A stretch of 64,000 nt of DNA from Lachnospiraceae bacterium (GCA_902363665.1 CABJAW010000015.1:1-64000); one strand, 5' to 3'; counted from the stretch's first letter, positions 1 to 8,808 are shown. Numbers and translations: made by a program. The notes: a model not told the origin generated them from the letters alone.

Positions 1-157
1 AGTCGGGCAGGGATAAACGCTGAAGGCATCTAAGCGTGAAGCCCCCCTCAAGATGAGATATCCCAAGACCCCTTGAAGAACACGAGGTAGATAGGACAGA
101 GGTGGAAGTACAGTAATGTATGGAGCTGACTGTTACTAATCGGTCGCAAGCTTATCC
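1..157 (+). rRNA. 23S ribosomal RNA, 3' end (partial)
   Basis: The first bases match the conserved 3' end of bacterial 23S rRNA: the 'GGCATCTAAGCGTGAAGCC' stretch near 28-45, the 'CCTTGAAGAACACGAGGT' stretch, and the terminal 'TGTTACTAATCGGTCG' helix. The gene begins before the window. The 3' end is placed by family pattern at about 155-158 and is not exact. No 5S rRNA follows in the next 120 bases; a promoter and a tRNA cluster come directly after. Confidence 0.95.
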
Positions 158-215
158 AAACGCGGAGAAAGAAATTTCAAAGCAATCGGTAGGGTTAAAA
201 AAGTCAAAAAAAGAC

Positions 216-244
216 TTGCAAAAATTGATTGGATGTAGTATTAT
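216..244 (+). promoter_or_regulatory. Sigma-A type promoter of the tRNA cluster
   Basis: TTGCAA (216-221), a 17-base spacer, then TATTAT (239-244), ending 34 bases before the first tRNA. It suggests the tRNA array can be transcribed independently of the rRNA operon. Confidence 0.6.
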
Positions 245-278
245 GCTGTATGTGGTTTTGAAGGTACATTAATCATAT

Positions 279-352
279 GGCCTAGTGGCTCAGTTGGTTA
301 GAGCGCCGCCCTGTCACGGCGGAGGTCACGGGTTCGAGTCCCGTCTGGGTCG
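279..352 (+). tRNA. tRNA-Asp (GTC)
   Basis: A 74-base cloverleaf: acceptor arm GGCCTAG pairs with CTGGGTC, the D arm reads GCTCAGTTGGTTAGAGC, the anticodon loop holds GTC between CCGCC and GGCGG arms, and the T arm contains GGTTCGAGTCC. CCA is not encoded. First of seven tRNAs. Confidence 0.95.
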
Positions 353-367
353 TTTCTTTGAAAATAT

Positions 368-440
368 GGGGTCTTAGCTCAGCTGGGAGAGCATCTGCCT
401 TACAAGCAGAGGGTCATAGGTTCGAGCCCTATAGGCCCCA
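368..440 (+). tRNA. tRNA-Val (TAC)
   Basis: A 73-base cloverleaf with acceptor GGGGTCT/AGGCCCC, anticodon TAC between TCTGC and GCAGA, and T loop TTCGAGC. CCA is not encoded. Confidence 0.95.
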
Positions 441-479
441 CTTCAAAGAAAAGATCAATTGCCGTTTTGACCGGCATAT

Positions 480-552
480 GCCGATGTGGCTCAATTGGCA
501 GAGCAGCTGATTTGTAATCAGCAGGTTATCGGTTCGAGTCCGATCATCGGCT
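480..552 (+). tRNA. tRNA-Thr (TGT)
   Basis: A 73-base cloverleaf with acceptor GCCGATG/CATCGGC, anticodon TGT in the loop between CTGAT and ATCAG, and T loop TTCGAGT. CCA is not encoded. Confidence 0.95.
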
Positions 553-589
553 TACAGGACTCAAGAAGTTCTGAATTAAATAATTTTAT

Positions 590-670
590 GGATGGATTCC
601 CGAGTGGCCAAAGGGGACAGACTGTAAATCTGCTGCGATAGCTTCGGTGGTTCGAATCCACCTCCATCCA
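590..670 (+). tRNA. tRNA-Tyr (GTA)
   Basis: An 81-base class II tRNA with a long variable arm (CTGCGATAGCTTCGG region). Acceptor GGATGGA pairs with TCCATCC; anticodon GTA follows the CAGAC arm. CCA is not encoded. Confidence 0.95.
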
Positions 671-708
671 TTTTCTATCTGATGAGATAGAGATTCTAAA
701 TTTCATAT

Positions 709-782
<74 letters not shown>

Positions 783-810
783 CTCGGTAATTATTTACTG
801 AAATTCATAT

Positions 811-883
<73 letters not shown>

Positions 884-908
884 TTCTGTTTTCGAACAGA
901 TGACAGAT

Positions 909-981
909 GGGATACTAGCTCAGGTGGTAGAGCACTTGACTTTTAATCAAGTTGTCCCGGGTTCGAGTCCCGGGTGTCTCA
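909..981 (+). tRNA. tRNA-Lys (TTT)
   Basis: A 73-base cloverleaf with acceptor GGGATAC/GTGTCTC (one G-T pair), anticodon TTT between CTTGA and TCAAG, and T loop TTCGAGT. Last tRNA of the cluster; followed at once by a terminator hairpin. Confidence 0.95.
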
Positions 982-991
982 TGGAAGAGAA

Positions 992-1020
992 GAAGATCAT
1001 GATGGGTGATCTTCTTTTTT
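992..1020 (+). terminator. Rho-independent terminator of the tRNA cluster
   Basis: GAAGATCA (992-999) pairs with TGATCTTC (1007-1014) and is followed by a run of T residues. Confidence 0.85.
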
Positions 1021-1078
1021 TGTATTACGAAATAATATCAGATGTGAACAGCGATTATGAAAAACGTGAGGTGAGCAT

Positions 1079-1912
1079 GTGAAGATAGCGGTTGTAGATG
1101 ATAATGAGAGCGAACGGACAAAGCTTTGCACTCTTTTGCGGGAATGGGGAGAAAAGCGAAAGTATGAGATGGTATGTAACGAATTTACAGATGGCGAAGA
1201 TTTTTTAAAAGTTTCTGGAACGTATCAGGCGGTATTTCTGGACATCTATATGGAGAAGCTGAATGGAATTGATACCGCCAGAATGCTTCGGAAATATGAT
1301 AAAAATTGTAAAATTATTTTTATGACAATTAGTGAGGATCATCGGGCAGAGGCATTTGAGGTTCATGCATATGATTATCTGGAGAAGCCGGTTACTGCGC
1401 TACAAATTGAGCGGGTGCTGGCAGATCTTTTGGAAACTCAGACAGAAGATCAAAGCTATCTGGTACTTTCAGCTGGCAGGAGTCAGGTTCCGGTGATTCT
1501 TTCAGAGCTCCGGTTTGTTGTGTCAGACGCCAATTATTGTGTGATACAGACCGATCAGAAACAGCGTGTGCGTATTGTTTTTTCGGAACTGGAACGGATG
1601 CTCTCCTGCGAGCGGAGGTTTTTGAAGATTAACAGAGGAATTCTTGTAAATCTTGATTTTGTGAGCAGTATGGAAAATAGAATCTGCATGATGCGAAACG
1701 GGGAACAGTTTCCGATGAATTCAAGACGTGCAGATATACTTCGGCAGGAACTGGTATACTATCGTTTTGAAAAGAGAAACAGACAGCTGTCGCGAAAGGC
1801 AGAAACAGGGAAAATACAGGAGCATTTTGTGAAAAAGGAGGCAGGCCGGGTACAGACAATGGAAATAAGACCGGAGAGACCGGCACAATGCCTGCCTGGA
1901 AAACGGATATGA
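1079..1912 (+). CDS. LytTR-family response regulator
   Basis: A two-component response regulator of the AgrA/LytR type, 277 residues. The N-terminal receiver domain (about 1-118) has the acidic pair D7/D8, the phospho-acceptor D55 in 'AVFLDIY' and the conserved K103 in 'YLEKPV'. A LytTR DNA-binding domain follows (about 130-228), then a basic tail of about 45 residues without assigned function. Translation starts at GTG 1079, preceded by a GAGGTGAG ribosome binding site. It overlaps the downstream kinase gene, so the two form a cognate pair. LytTR regulators normally bind promoter direct repeats and control cell-surface or secreted factors. The adjacent secreted-protein gene at 3459 is a plausible target, but that is inference. 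Confidence 0.9.
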   Translation: MKIAVVDDNESERTKLCTLLREWGEKRKYEMVCNEFTDGEDFLKVSGTYQAVFLDIYMEKLNGIDTARMLRKYDKNCKIIFMTISEDHRAEAFEVHAYDYLEKPVTALQIERVLADLLETQTEDQSYLVLSAGRSQVPVILSELRFVVSDANYCVIQTDQKQRVRIVFSELERMLSCERRFLKINRGILVNLDFVSSMENRICMMRNGEQFPMNSRRADILRQELVYYRFEKRNRQLSRKAETGKIQEHFVKKEAGRVQTMEIRPERPAQCLPGKRI

Positions 1913-3249
1913 ATGGGGCGATGATGCAGGAATTGCTGATTGCGGTTGGAGAGTGGTTCTTTTTTTATATTCCGGCAGCAATAATTGCAATAGCACCGGT
2001 GATAAAATGGATGCACGAGCCGGCAAAAAAAATGTTTCCCTTCATAATGGGAATTTTGTGTGCTGTCTGTGTGGTATGCCCAATGCTAAGTGTTTTTATT
2101 GATAAGCATCCTATTTATGGTCTGATTGATGTATCGTTTGTTACAGTATTGCTGTTATTTTATTTGCTGCTTATCGATCTGGAAAAGGTAAAGCTGCTGT
2201 ATCTGATCATTTGTGATATGACGTTGATGTCTTTTGGCGGGCTGGTCTATCATATTACAGCGGCGGTATTTCATCCGGAAGGAACGATGCAGGATTCATC
2301 AGGCTGGGGGCTGCTTGCACAGATAACTGTAAATTTATTAATCGTTCTGTTTTTCTGTGCGGTAGTCCGAAAAAAGCTGACGTGGGTGATCGAAAATTTT
2401 CATAATACGACAGTATGGGCTATTGCGGGAGTGATCCCTGCGATTATTTTATTTTGTAATTATATGATGGTTCCAAGGTATTATAGTACGATCAAGTTTC
2501 GGCGTATTTTTCGAATTTCAGTTGTATTAATTGTTACATTGTTTGTGCTTTTTGTTACACTGCAGATTATGTTGTATCTTATTATTCGTTACCTGGTTGA
2601 GAAGTACGAAATGGATCGTTCTGCTTATATGCTTCAGATGCAGGCAGAACAGTATAAGGTGCTGAAACGACATCTGGAGGAGACGAGGCGGATGCGTCAC
2701 GATTTCAGGCAGATGATTTATTCCATCAGGGAGCTTGCAGAACGGAAGGATTTTGAGCGGCTGCAGGCTTATATCGGCTCATTCTGTAAGGAGTACGCAG
2801 GTAATGCAGGGCGTTTTGACTTTTGCAGAAATACGGCCTTAAATGCGCTTCTGGCACATTATGCAGCGAGGGCAGAAGAGCTGCAGATAGATATAGGAGG
2901 GTGGAGTTTTGAGATTGCGGAATCTGAGCGTATTTCGGATATTGATCTGTGTGTGATTTTTGGCAATATTGTTGAAAATGCAATTGAGGCGTGTGAAAAG
3001 GTAAGAATTGGCGAGCGCTATATTCAGTTGTCTGCGGATCGCGAAGAGGGTCAGTGTCTGTATATTACAATGGTGAACAGCTCGGATGGATGTAGTATAA
3101 AGAAAAAAGAAGTGTTCTTGTCAAGCAAAAAGGAAAAAAGTGGGATTGGACTTTCTTCGGTGAAAATGCTTGCAGAAAAGTATGGAGGACTTGCAGAATT
3201 TCATGAAGAAGGAAATGAATTTTATTCGAATATCATGCTGAAGCTGTAA
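1888..3249 (+). CDS. GHKL-domain sensor histidine kinase (AgrC/VirS type)
   Basis: A membrane sensor kinase, 453 residues. The first about 230 residues form roughly six hydrophobic segments. The rest has the 'RHDFRQ' H-box (H271), an N-box 'GNIVENAIEAC' (about 359-369) and a G-box 'KSGIGLSSVKMLAEKYGG', the pattern of GHKL ATPase kinases paired with LytTR regulators. The start at 1888 has GGAGAG nine bases upstream and overlaps the regulator by 25 bases; an alternative ATG at 1909 would give the classic ATGA overlap. The signal is unknown. AgrC-like kinases often sense peptides, but no peptide precursor gene is recognisable next to this pair. Confidence 0.9.
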   Translation: MPAWKTDMNGAMMQELLIAVGEWFFFYIPAAIIAIAPVIKWMHEPAKKMFPFIMGILCAVCVVCPMLSVFIDKHPIYGLIDVSFVTVLLLFYLLLIDLEKVKLLYLIICDMTLMSFGGLVYHITAAVFHPEGTMQDSSGWGLLAQITVNLLIVLFFCAVVRKKLTWVIENFHNTTVWAIAGVIPAIILFCNYMMVPRYYSTIKFRRIFRISVVLIVTLFVLFVTLQIMLYLIIRYLVEKYEMDRSAYMLQMQAEQYKVLKRHLEETRRMRHDFRQMIYSIRELAERKDFERLQAYIGSFCKEYAGNAGRFDFCRNTALNALLAHYAARAEELQIDIGGWSFEIAESERISDIDLCVIFGNIVENAIEACEKVRIGERYIQLSADREEGQCLYITMVNSSDGCSIKKKEVFLSSKKEKSGIGLSSVKMLAEKYGGLAEFHEEGNEFYSNIMLKL

Positions 3250-3325
3250 GTGAAGTAGCAAATAGAATAACTTAGAGCCAGAACAGAGTTTTTATCCCAG
3301 AAAATGATACTTCCTCCCAACTTAA

Positions 3326-3354
3326 TTGCAATTGGAAAAAATTTCATATATACT
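3326..3354 (+). promoter_or_regulatory. Promoter of the secreted-protein gene
   Basis: TTGCAA (3326-3331), 17-base spacer, TATACT (3349-3354), about 100 bases before the ATG at 3459. The 209-base gap between the kinase and this gene otherwise holds AT-rich sequence in which I see no gene. Confidence 0.6.
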
Positions 3355-3458
3355 TTGGAATATCTTCGGGAATACAAAGAGAGATCAGAAAAAGAAAGGC
3401 TGATCAGTCGGTAGACCTGCAGGTAGAGTAAAAGAAAGATTATGTGGAGGTAAGATTT

Positions 3459-4163
3459 ATGAAGAAGAAACTTTTTGCATTACTGATAGCTGGTGTCATG
3501 GCAATGTCTGTGAACGCTTTTGCTGCAGAGACAGAACTGACAGAAGAAATGACAACTGAGAGTGCGGCAGATACCAGTACAGTAGTACTTCAGGGGCTGG
3601 ATGATAATGGAATTACATGGACGCTTGCGCTGAATGCGGAGAATGCTATGGGATGTGTTGCGCTGACACCGGAAGGTGATGAGACAACATATATTACAGG
3701 AGCGCTTGCATTTGGTGATGGCACATTTACAATCACAGATGAGGAAGACGGACAGGATTACGAATTTGGATATCAGGATGTTTCACAGACAGAAACGATC
3801 CTGACGTATGAGCCAACTGATTCTGAAGTAAAGCTTGCAGTGGTTGATCAGAACATAGTAAACGAGAATCCGAACTATTCTGTTTATGCGGGGATTGAAC
3901 CGGACGGTACACAGATTACAATGGGATTCGACTGGGACAATCTGGAAATGGCAATTGATGAGAGAAGTGAAGAAGGACAAAATGCATTAAGCGGCACATT
4001 TACGGTAGGTGAAGATAGACAGACCGTAACCTTTACGACTACGGAAGGCGCTGAGGTTTCCTTTACTGTTGTAGATGTGGAAGGTGTGGACAATCAGATC
4101 GATGTAACGCTGAATGATACTGTAATTCGTCTTTCTCTGGTGGATATGAATACATTGAAGTAA
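3459..4163 (+). CDS. Secreted protein of unknown function
   Basis: A protein of 234 residues with a clear signal peptide: a Lys-rich start, a hydrophobic core 'LFALLIAGVMAMSV', and a signal peptidase I site after 'AFA'. The mature part is acidic, rich in Thr, Glu and Asp, lacks cysteine apart from one residue, and looks beta-rich with no family I recognise. The ATG at 3459 was chosen because TGGAGG lies 8 bases upstream and the signal peptide begins there. It has its own promoter and a terminator at 4255, so it is monocistronic, directly downstream of the LytTR/GHKL pair. No enzymatic motif is visible. Confidence 0.75.
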   Translation: MKKKLFALLIAGVMAMSVNAFAAETELTEEMTTESAADTSTVVLQGLDDNGITWTLALNAENAMGCVALTPEGDETTYITGALAFGDGTFTITDEEDGQDYEFGYQDVSQTETILTYEPTDSEVKLAVVDQNIVNENPNYSVYAGIEPDGTQITMGFDWDNLEMAIDERSEEGQNALSGTFTVGEDRQTVTFTTTEGAEVSFTVVDVEGVDNQIDVTLNDTVIRLSLVDMNTLK

Positions 4164-4254
4164 GACTGCGTGAGCAGAAAGAGCTGCAAAAAAGAGATTG
4201 TAAAAAAAGATTAAGAAGAAATCTAAGATGTACTGGTGTCACAGCAAATTCAGA

Positions 4255-4284
4255 GGGTATGCCGAAAAAAGGCATGCCCTTTTG
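4255..4284 (+). terminator. Terminator of the secreted-protein gene
   Basis: GGGTATGCC (4255-4263) and GGCATGCCC (4271-4279) form a 9-bp stem with one G-T pair and an A-rich loop, followed by TTTT. Confidence 0.85.
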
Positions 4285-4312
4285 TGCGTTTTGTGGATTC
4301 TGTGAAAATGGA

Positions 4313-4341
4313 TTGACATTTTATATACCGTTCGGTACAAT
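4313..4341 (+). promoter_or_regulatory. TetR promoter with embedded operator
   Basis: A near-consensus promoter TTGACA (4313-4318), 17-base spacer, TACAAT (4336-4341). The palindrome TACCG-TT-CGGTA (4326-4337) sits in the spacer and runs into the -10 box, the typical arrangement for autorepression by the TetR-family gene just downstream. The promoter is seen directly; that its own TetR binds here is inferred. Confidence 0.8.
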
Positions 4342-4402
4342 ACGAATAGAATCAATAAGAATGACTGATAAAAGTGAAAACGGATGAGAAAGGAGTACGC
4401 CT

Positions 4403-4981
4403 GTGGAAAATAGAGAAATGATCATGCGGTGTGCAAAGACACTGTTTTATGCAAAGGGATACGATGCCGTGGGCGTGCAGGAAATAGTGGATAAAGCAGG
4501 AGTCACGAAGCCGACGTTGTATTATTATTTTGGCAGTAAGCTTGGACTCTTAAAGACCTTGATTGAAGAAACTTTTCAGGAGTTTCGAATAATTCTGCAT
4601 GAAGCTGCAGATATGGAGCAGCGGATTGAAGAGACTTTGTATCAGGTGGCGCATAGATATTGCATGTTTTTTGAAAGCGATCGTGAGTTTTATATGCTGT
4701 TTATGGCGCTGTTTTATTCAGCAAGAGAAAACGAAGCCTATCAGGCAGTAAAACCTTATGTGGCGGAGTTTTATGATATGATTGTTGATGTATTTGGCCG
4801 GGCGGCGGATCAGCTTGGAAATATGAATGGACGTCAGCGTCAGTTTGCGATCGGATTTATCGGAACAATCAATCATTATCTGATTCTTCAGTTTGAAGAG
4901 GGGGAGGAAAATGGAGGGAAAATTCAGGAAGAAGAGATCGATGCGGTAGTGCGCCAGTTTATGTATGGAATTTTTTCGTAA
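4403..4981 (+). CDS. TetR/AcrR-family transcriptional regulator
   Basis: A TetR-type repressor of 192 residues. The N-terminal helix-turn-helix (about 8-50) has the family pattern 'YDAVGVQEIVDKAGVTKPTLYYYFGSK'-like, ending in the YYYF-G-K signature. The C-terminal ligand domain is rich in aromatic residues. It starts at GTG 4403 with AGGAG seven bases upstream. A palindromic operator overlaps its promoter, so autorepression is likely. The GH13 and glgB genes follow with gaps of 84 and 81 bases and no terminator seen between, so the regulator may control carbohydrate storage genes as an operon. The ligand is unknown. Confidence 0.88.
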   Translation: MENREMIMRCAKTLFYAKGYDAVGVQEIVDKAGVTKPTLYYYFGSKLGLLKTLIEETFQEFRIILHEAADMEQRIEETLYQVAHRYCMFFESDREFYMLFMALFYSARENEAYQAVKPYVAEFYDMIVDVFGRAADQLGNMNGRQRQFAIGFIGTINHYLILQFEEGEENGGKIQEEEIDAVVRQFMYGIFS

Positions 4982-5065
4982 AGGAAAGGCAGACGCTTCG
5001 GGCAGAGCTGCCGCAGGAAATATAATAACAGGCAGGAAATCAATATAATAACAGGAGATATGAAA

Positions 5066-6418
5066 ATGAGCAAATGGTATGACAATACAGTATTTTATCA
5101 TATGTATCCGCTTGGAATGAGTGGTGCACCGTTTGAAAATCGCGAGGAGAAGACGGTACACCGTTTTCAGGAGCTGGAAAAATGGCTTCCACACATAGCA
5201 AAGCTTGGATGCGGTGCCGTGTATATCGGACCGCTTTTTGAATCGACTACACACGGCTATGATACAAAAGATTATAAAATGGTAGACAGGCGGCTGGGGG
5301 ATAATGAAGATTTTAAACGATTTGTAAAAGAGGCACATTCACTGGGACTGCGGATTGTGGTAGATGGTGTATTCAACCATACCGGCCGGGAATTTTTTGC
5401 ATTCCGGGATATTCAGCTAAACCGGGAGAACTCTCGCTATTGCGGATGGTATAAGGGGATTAATTTTGGATGGAATAATCCATATAATGACGGGTTTGGT
5501 TATGAAGCATGGCGCAATTGCTTTGAACTGGTTAATCTTAATCTGCAGAACCGAGAGGTAAAGGATTATCTGTTTGATGTGATTCGTTTCTGGATCCATG
5601 AATTTGATATTGATGGTATTCGCCTGGACTGTGCAGATTGTCTGGATTTTGATTTTATGAAAGAAATGCGGTGGATGACCGGTCAGGAAAAAGAGGATTT
5701 CTGGCTGATGGGAGAAGTAATTCACGGTGATTATGCAAGGTGGGCAAACCAGGAGATGCTGCACTCGGTCACAAATTATGAGCTGCACAAGGGATTATAT
5801 TCCGGACATAACGATCATAATTATTTCGAGATTGCACATACGATCCGTCGCCAGTTCGATGAAAACGGAGGTATTTACAGGGGACGCGTACTGTATTCTT
5901 TCGTGGACAATCATGATGTGGATCGGATTTATTCCAAGTTAAATGATAAACGCCATTTAAGGCCGGTATACACGCTTTTGTATACGCTTCCGGGTGTGCC
6001 GTCCATTTATTACGGTTCCGAGTGGGGAATCGAAGGGAGAAAGGCAAACGGTGGAGATCCGGCGCTGCGTCCACATCTTGTGCTTGAGGAAATGGAGCGT
6101 CATCCGAATGTGCCGGAACTTGCAGAGTTTCTTGCATTCCTTGGAAAATGCAGAAAGGAAAATCCGGTGATTGCAGAGGGAAAATATCGTGAACTTCTGC
6201 TGACGAACCGGCAGTATGCATTTGCAAGAATCACAGATAATGAGGCAGTGATCGTGGCAGTTAATAACGATGAAAATCCTGCAGAGCTTTACGTTCCGAT
6301 TCCGATTGCAGCGGAGAAAATTACAGATCTTGAATCAGGACAGGCTGTAAATGCAGAAAACGGAAAGGTGAAGATTCATCTGGAAGCAGGAGGAAGTGCG
6401 CTGCTGAAAGTAAATTAG
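5066..6418 (+). CDS. Alpha-amylase family (GH13) glycosidase, cytoplasmic
   Basis: A GH13 enzyme of 450 residues acting on alpha-glucans. All four conserved regions are present: 'DGVFNH', 'GIRLDCAD' with the nucleophile D188, 'MGEVIHG' with the acid/base E217, and 'FVDNHD' with D284. There is no signal peptide, so it is cytoplasmic, and no extra N-terminal starch- or cyclodextrin-binding domain, which makes it shorter than typical neopullulanases. Maltodextrin or cyclomaltodextrin hydrolysis is likely, but the exact specificity cannot be read from the sequence. The ATG at 5066 is preferred over 5060 because AGGAG lies 8 bases upstream of it. It is followed 81 bases later by glgB. Confidence 0.88.
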   Translation: MSKWYDNTVFYHMYPLGMSGAPFENREEKTVHRFQELEKWLPHIAKLGCGAVYIGPLFESTTHGYDTKDYKMVDRRLGDNEDFKRFVKEAHSLGLRIVVDGVFNHTGREFFAFRDIQLNRENSRYCGWYKGINFGWNNPYNDGFGYEAWRNCFELVNLNLQNREVKDYLFDVIRFWIHEFDIDGIRLDCADCLDFDFMKEMRWMTGQEKEDFWLMGEVIHGDYARWANQEMLHSVTNYELHKGLYSGHNDHNYFEIAHTIRRQFDENGGIYRGRVLYSFVDNHDVDRIYSKLNDKRHLRPVYTLLYTLPGVPSIYYGSEWGIEGRKANGGDPALRPHLVLEEMERHPNVPELAEFLAFLGKCRKENPVIAEGKYRELLLTNRQYAFARITDNEAVIVAVNNDENPAELYVPIPIAAEKITDLESGQAVNAENGKVKIHLEAGGSALLKVN

Positions 6419-6499
6419 AATGTACGCTTTACTAAGAAAAGAAGATAAAGGAATCCAAATGGATAAAGTGGCAAAATAATGCAGGAGGAGAGGGTAATT

Positions 6500-8533
6500 A
6501 TGGCAGGCAGAGCAAAGGCAGTAACGGAAGGTACGAAAAAGACGGCTGCAGCAAAAACAGCATCTACAAAAACAGCGGCAAGAGGAGTGGCAAAATCAAA
6601 TACAGCAGGAAAAAAGGCGGCAAAAGCTCCGGTGCAGGAGGAGTATCTGATCACAGAGCTGGATCAGTATCTGTTTGGGCAGGGAACTCACTATGATATT
6701 TTCCGCAAGCTGGGTGCACATCCGATGACTTGGAAGGGGAAAAATGGAACTGCGTTTGCTGTATGGGCTCCAAATGCAAAGAGTGTACATGTGATCGGTA
6801 CGTTTAATGGCTGGGATGAAACATCTCATGAAATGGAACGCAGAGAGCCACTTGGTATTTATGAGCTGTTTGTTCCGGGGATCGGAGAGGGAGAGCTGTA
6901 TAAATTCCTGATCGAAACTCCGGACGGAAGAAAGCTTTATAAGGCAGATCCGTTTGCGAATTCGGCAGAGCTGCGTCCGGGCACGGCATCAAAAATTGCA
7001 GATATTTCCAAAATTAAATGGTCAGATTCTGCCTGGCTGACTGCGCGGGAAAAATTTGTGCAGGATGAAAGTCCGGTATCAATTTATGAAGTACATCCGG
7101 GCAGCTGGAAAAAACATCCGCACGGCGATGACGAACCGGGATACTATAATTATCGTGAGCTGGCACCGGAACTGACGCAGTATGTGAAGGATATGGGATA
7201 TACACATGTCGAGCTGATGGGAATTGCGGAGCATCCGTTTGACGGATCCTGGGGGTATCAGGTGACTGGATATTATGCACCAACCTCCCGTTATGGCACA
7301 CCTGAGGATTTTGCGTATTTTGTAAATTATCTGCATAAAAATAAGATAGGTATTATTCTTGACTGGGTACCGGCGCATTTCCCGCGAGATGAGCAGGGGC
7401 TGGCAACGTTTGACGGAACATGCCTGTACGAGTACGCAGACCCGCGCAAGGGTGAGCATCCGGACTGGGGAACCAAGGTATTTGATTATGGCAAAAATGA
7501 AGTGAAAAATTTCCTGATCGGAAATGCGATTTACTGGATTGAACAGTTCCATATCGATGGACTGCGTGTAGATGCGGTGGCATCGATGCTGTACCTGGAT
7601 TATGGAAGAGAGAATGGACAGTGGGTACCGAACAAGTATGGCGGAAATAAAAATCTGGAGGCCATTGAATTTTTCAAGCATTTAAACAGTTTGATGGTAG
7701 GGCGTTATCCGGGATTGATGATGATTGCAGAGGAGTCTACGGCATGGCCGAAGGTGACCGGAAAGGCAGAAGACGACGGACTTGGTTTTACAATGAAATG
7801 GAACATGGGCTGGATGCACGATTTCCTCGAGTACATGAAGCTGGATCCGTATTTCCGTCAGTACAACCATAATAAGATGACGTTCGCCATGACGTACGCT
7901 TATTCCGAAAAATACATTCTTGTACTTTCTCATGACGAGGTTGTCCATCTGAAATGTTCGATGCTCAATAAGATGCCGGGTGAGTATGAGGATAAATTCT
8001 CAAACCTGAAGGCCGGTTATTCCTTTATGATGGGGCACCCGGGCAAGAAACTTCTGTTCATGGGACAGGAGTTCGGACAGCTGCGTGAGTGGAGTGAGGA
8101 ACGCGAGCTTGACTGGTATCTGCTTGCGGAGGAGAAGCACAAACAGCTGCAGAATTACGTGCGAGCACTGCAGCATCTGTATACAAAGAACAAGGCAATG
8201 TATGAGCTGGACTGCAGACCGGAGGGCTTTGAGTGGATCAATGCCGATGATTGTTTCCGCAGCATTTTCAGCTTTGTGCGCCACAGTGCAGATGGAAAGA
8301 ATAACCTTCTTTTTGTTATCAATTTTACGCCGGTAGCAAGACCGGATTACCGTGTCGGTGTACCGAAGCGTAAACAGTACAAGCTGATTCTGAACAGTGA
8401 TGATGCACAGTTTGGCGGAAGCGGAAAGCTTCAGCCGGAGGTATACAAGGCAGTGAAGAGTGAGTGCGACGGAAGACCGTATTCATTTGCGTATGATCTG
8501 CCGGCGTATGGAGTAGCAGTGTTTAAATTCTGA
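6500..8533 (+). CDS. glgB: 1,4-alpha-glucan (glycogen) branching enzyme GlgB
   Basis: GlgB of 677 residues, forming alpha-1,6 branches in glycogen. An N-terminal CBM48 region ('GTAFAVWAPNAKSVHVIG') precedes the GH13 catalytic barrel with 'GLRVDAVASMLYLDYGR' (nucleophile D358), 'MIAEEST' (E411) and 'LSHDEVVH' (D479), then the C-terminal beta domain. The start at 6500 has an AGGAGGAGAGGG site just upstream. Odd feature: residues about 2-43 form an Ala/Lys/Thr tail (repeated 'KTAA', 'KTASTKTA', 'GKKAAKA') like a histone H1 tail, which does not belong to the enzyme fold. No other glycogen gene is in the window; the GH13 gene upstream may trim the same polymer. Confidence 0.95.
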   Translation: MAGRAKAVTEGTKKTAAAKTASTKTAARGVAKSNTAGKKAAKAPVQEEYLITELDQYLFGQGTHYDIFRKLGAHPMTWKGKNGTAFAVWAPNAKSVHVIGTFNGWDETSHEMERREPLGIYELFVPGIGEGELYKFLIETPDGRKLYKADPFANSAELRPGTASKIADISKIKWSDSAWLTAREKFVQDESPVSIYEVHPGSWKKHPHGDDEPGYYNYRELAPELTQYVKDMGYTHVELMGIAEHPFDGSWGYQVTGYYAPTSRYGTPEDFAYFVNYLHKNKIGIILDWVPAHFPRDEQGLATFDGTCLYEYADPRKGEHPDWGTKVFDYGKNEVKNFLIGNAIYWIEQFHIDGLRVDAVASMLYLDYGRENGQWVPNKYGGNKNLEAIEFFKHLNSLMVGRYPGLMMIAEESTAWPKVTGKAEDDGLGFTMKWNMGWMHDFLEYMKLDPYFRQYNHNKMTFAMTYAYSEKYILVLSHDEVVHLKCSMLNKMPGEYEDKFSNLKAGYSFMMGHPGKKLLFMGQEFGQLREWSEERELDWYLLAEEKHKQLQNYVRALQHLYTKNKAMYELDCRPEGFEWINADDCFRSIFSFVRHSADGKNNLLFVINFTPVARPDYRVGVPKRKQYKLILNSDDAQFGGSGKLQPEVYKAVKSECDGRPYSFAYDLPAYGVAVFKF

Positions 8534-8691
8534 TCGGAGCGGACTTGGTGAAAAGATCGACTGCGTTTATGAACTATCACAGGGAGGCTCCCGTTTATAG
8601 GTGGATTTCTTATGATCCTGCAAGTCGCGAAACGGATTGTAACTGCCGCCTGAGACAGGACATCAGGAAAATAGAATGACAGACAGGCATG

Positions 8692-8733
8692 GCCTACAGT
8701 GAAATGGAAACTGTGGGCTGTGCTTTTTGTTTT
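8692..8733 (+). terminator. Terminator after glgB
   Basis: GCCTACAGT (8692-8700) pairs with ACTGTGGGC (8710-8718), one G-T pair, with T-rich sequence up to 8733. The rest of the 275-base gap before the next gene shows no gene. Confidence 0.7.
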
Positions 8734-8808
8734 GTAATTGCCAAATTTAGAAAAATAGTTTATAGTAATCATATATGCGCAAATACTTGGAAAAGGACGT
8801 GAAAATAC

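Noticed and set aside
158..278. 5S rRNA between 23S and tRNA-Asp
   Set aside because: The length would just fit, but no 5S sequence elements are present and a promoter occupies the region.
900..1082. Small plus-strand frame of 60 residues
   Set aside because: It runs through the tRNA-Lys gene and its terminator.
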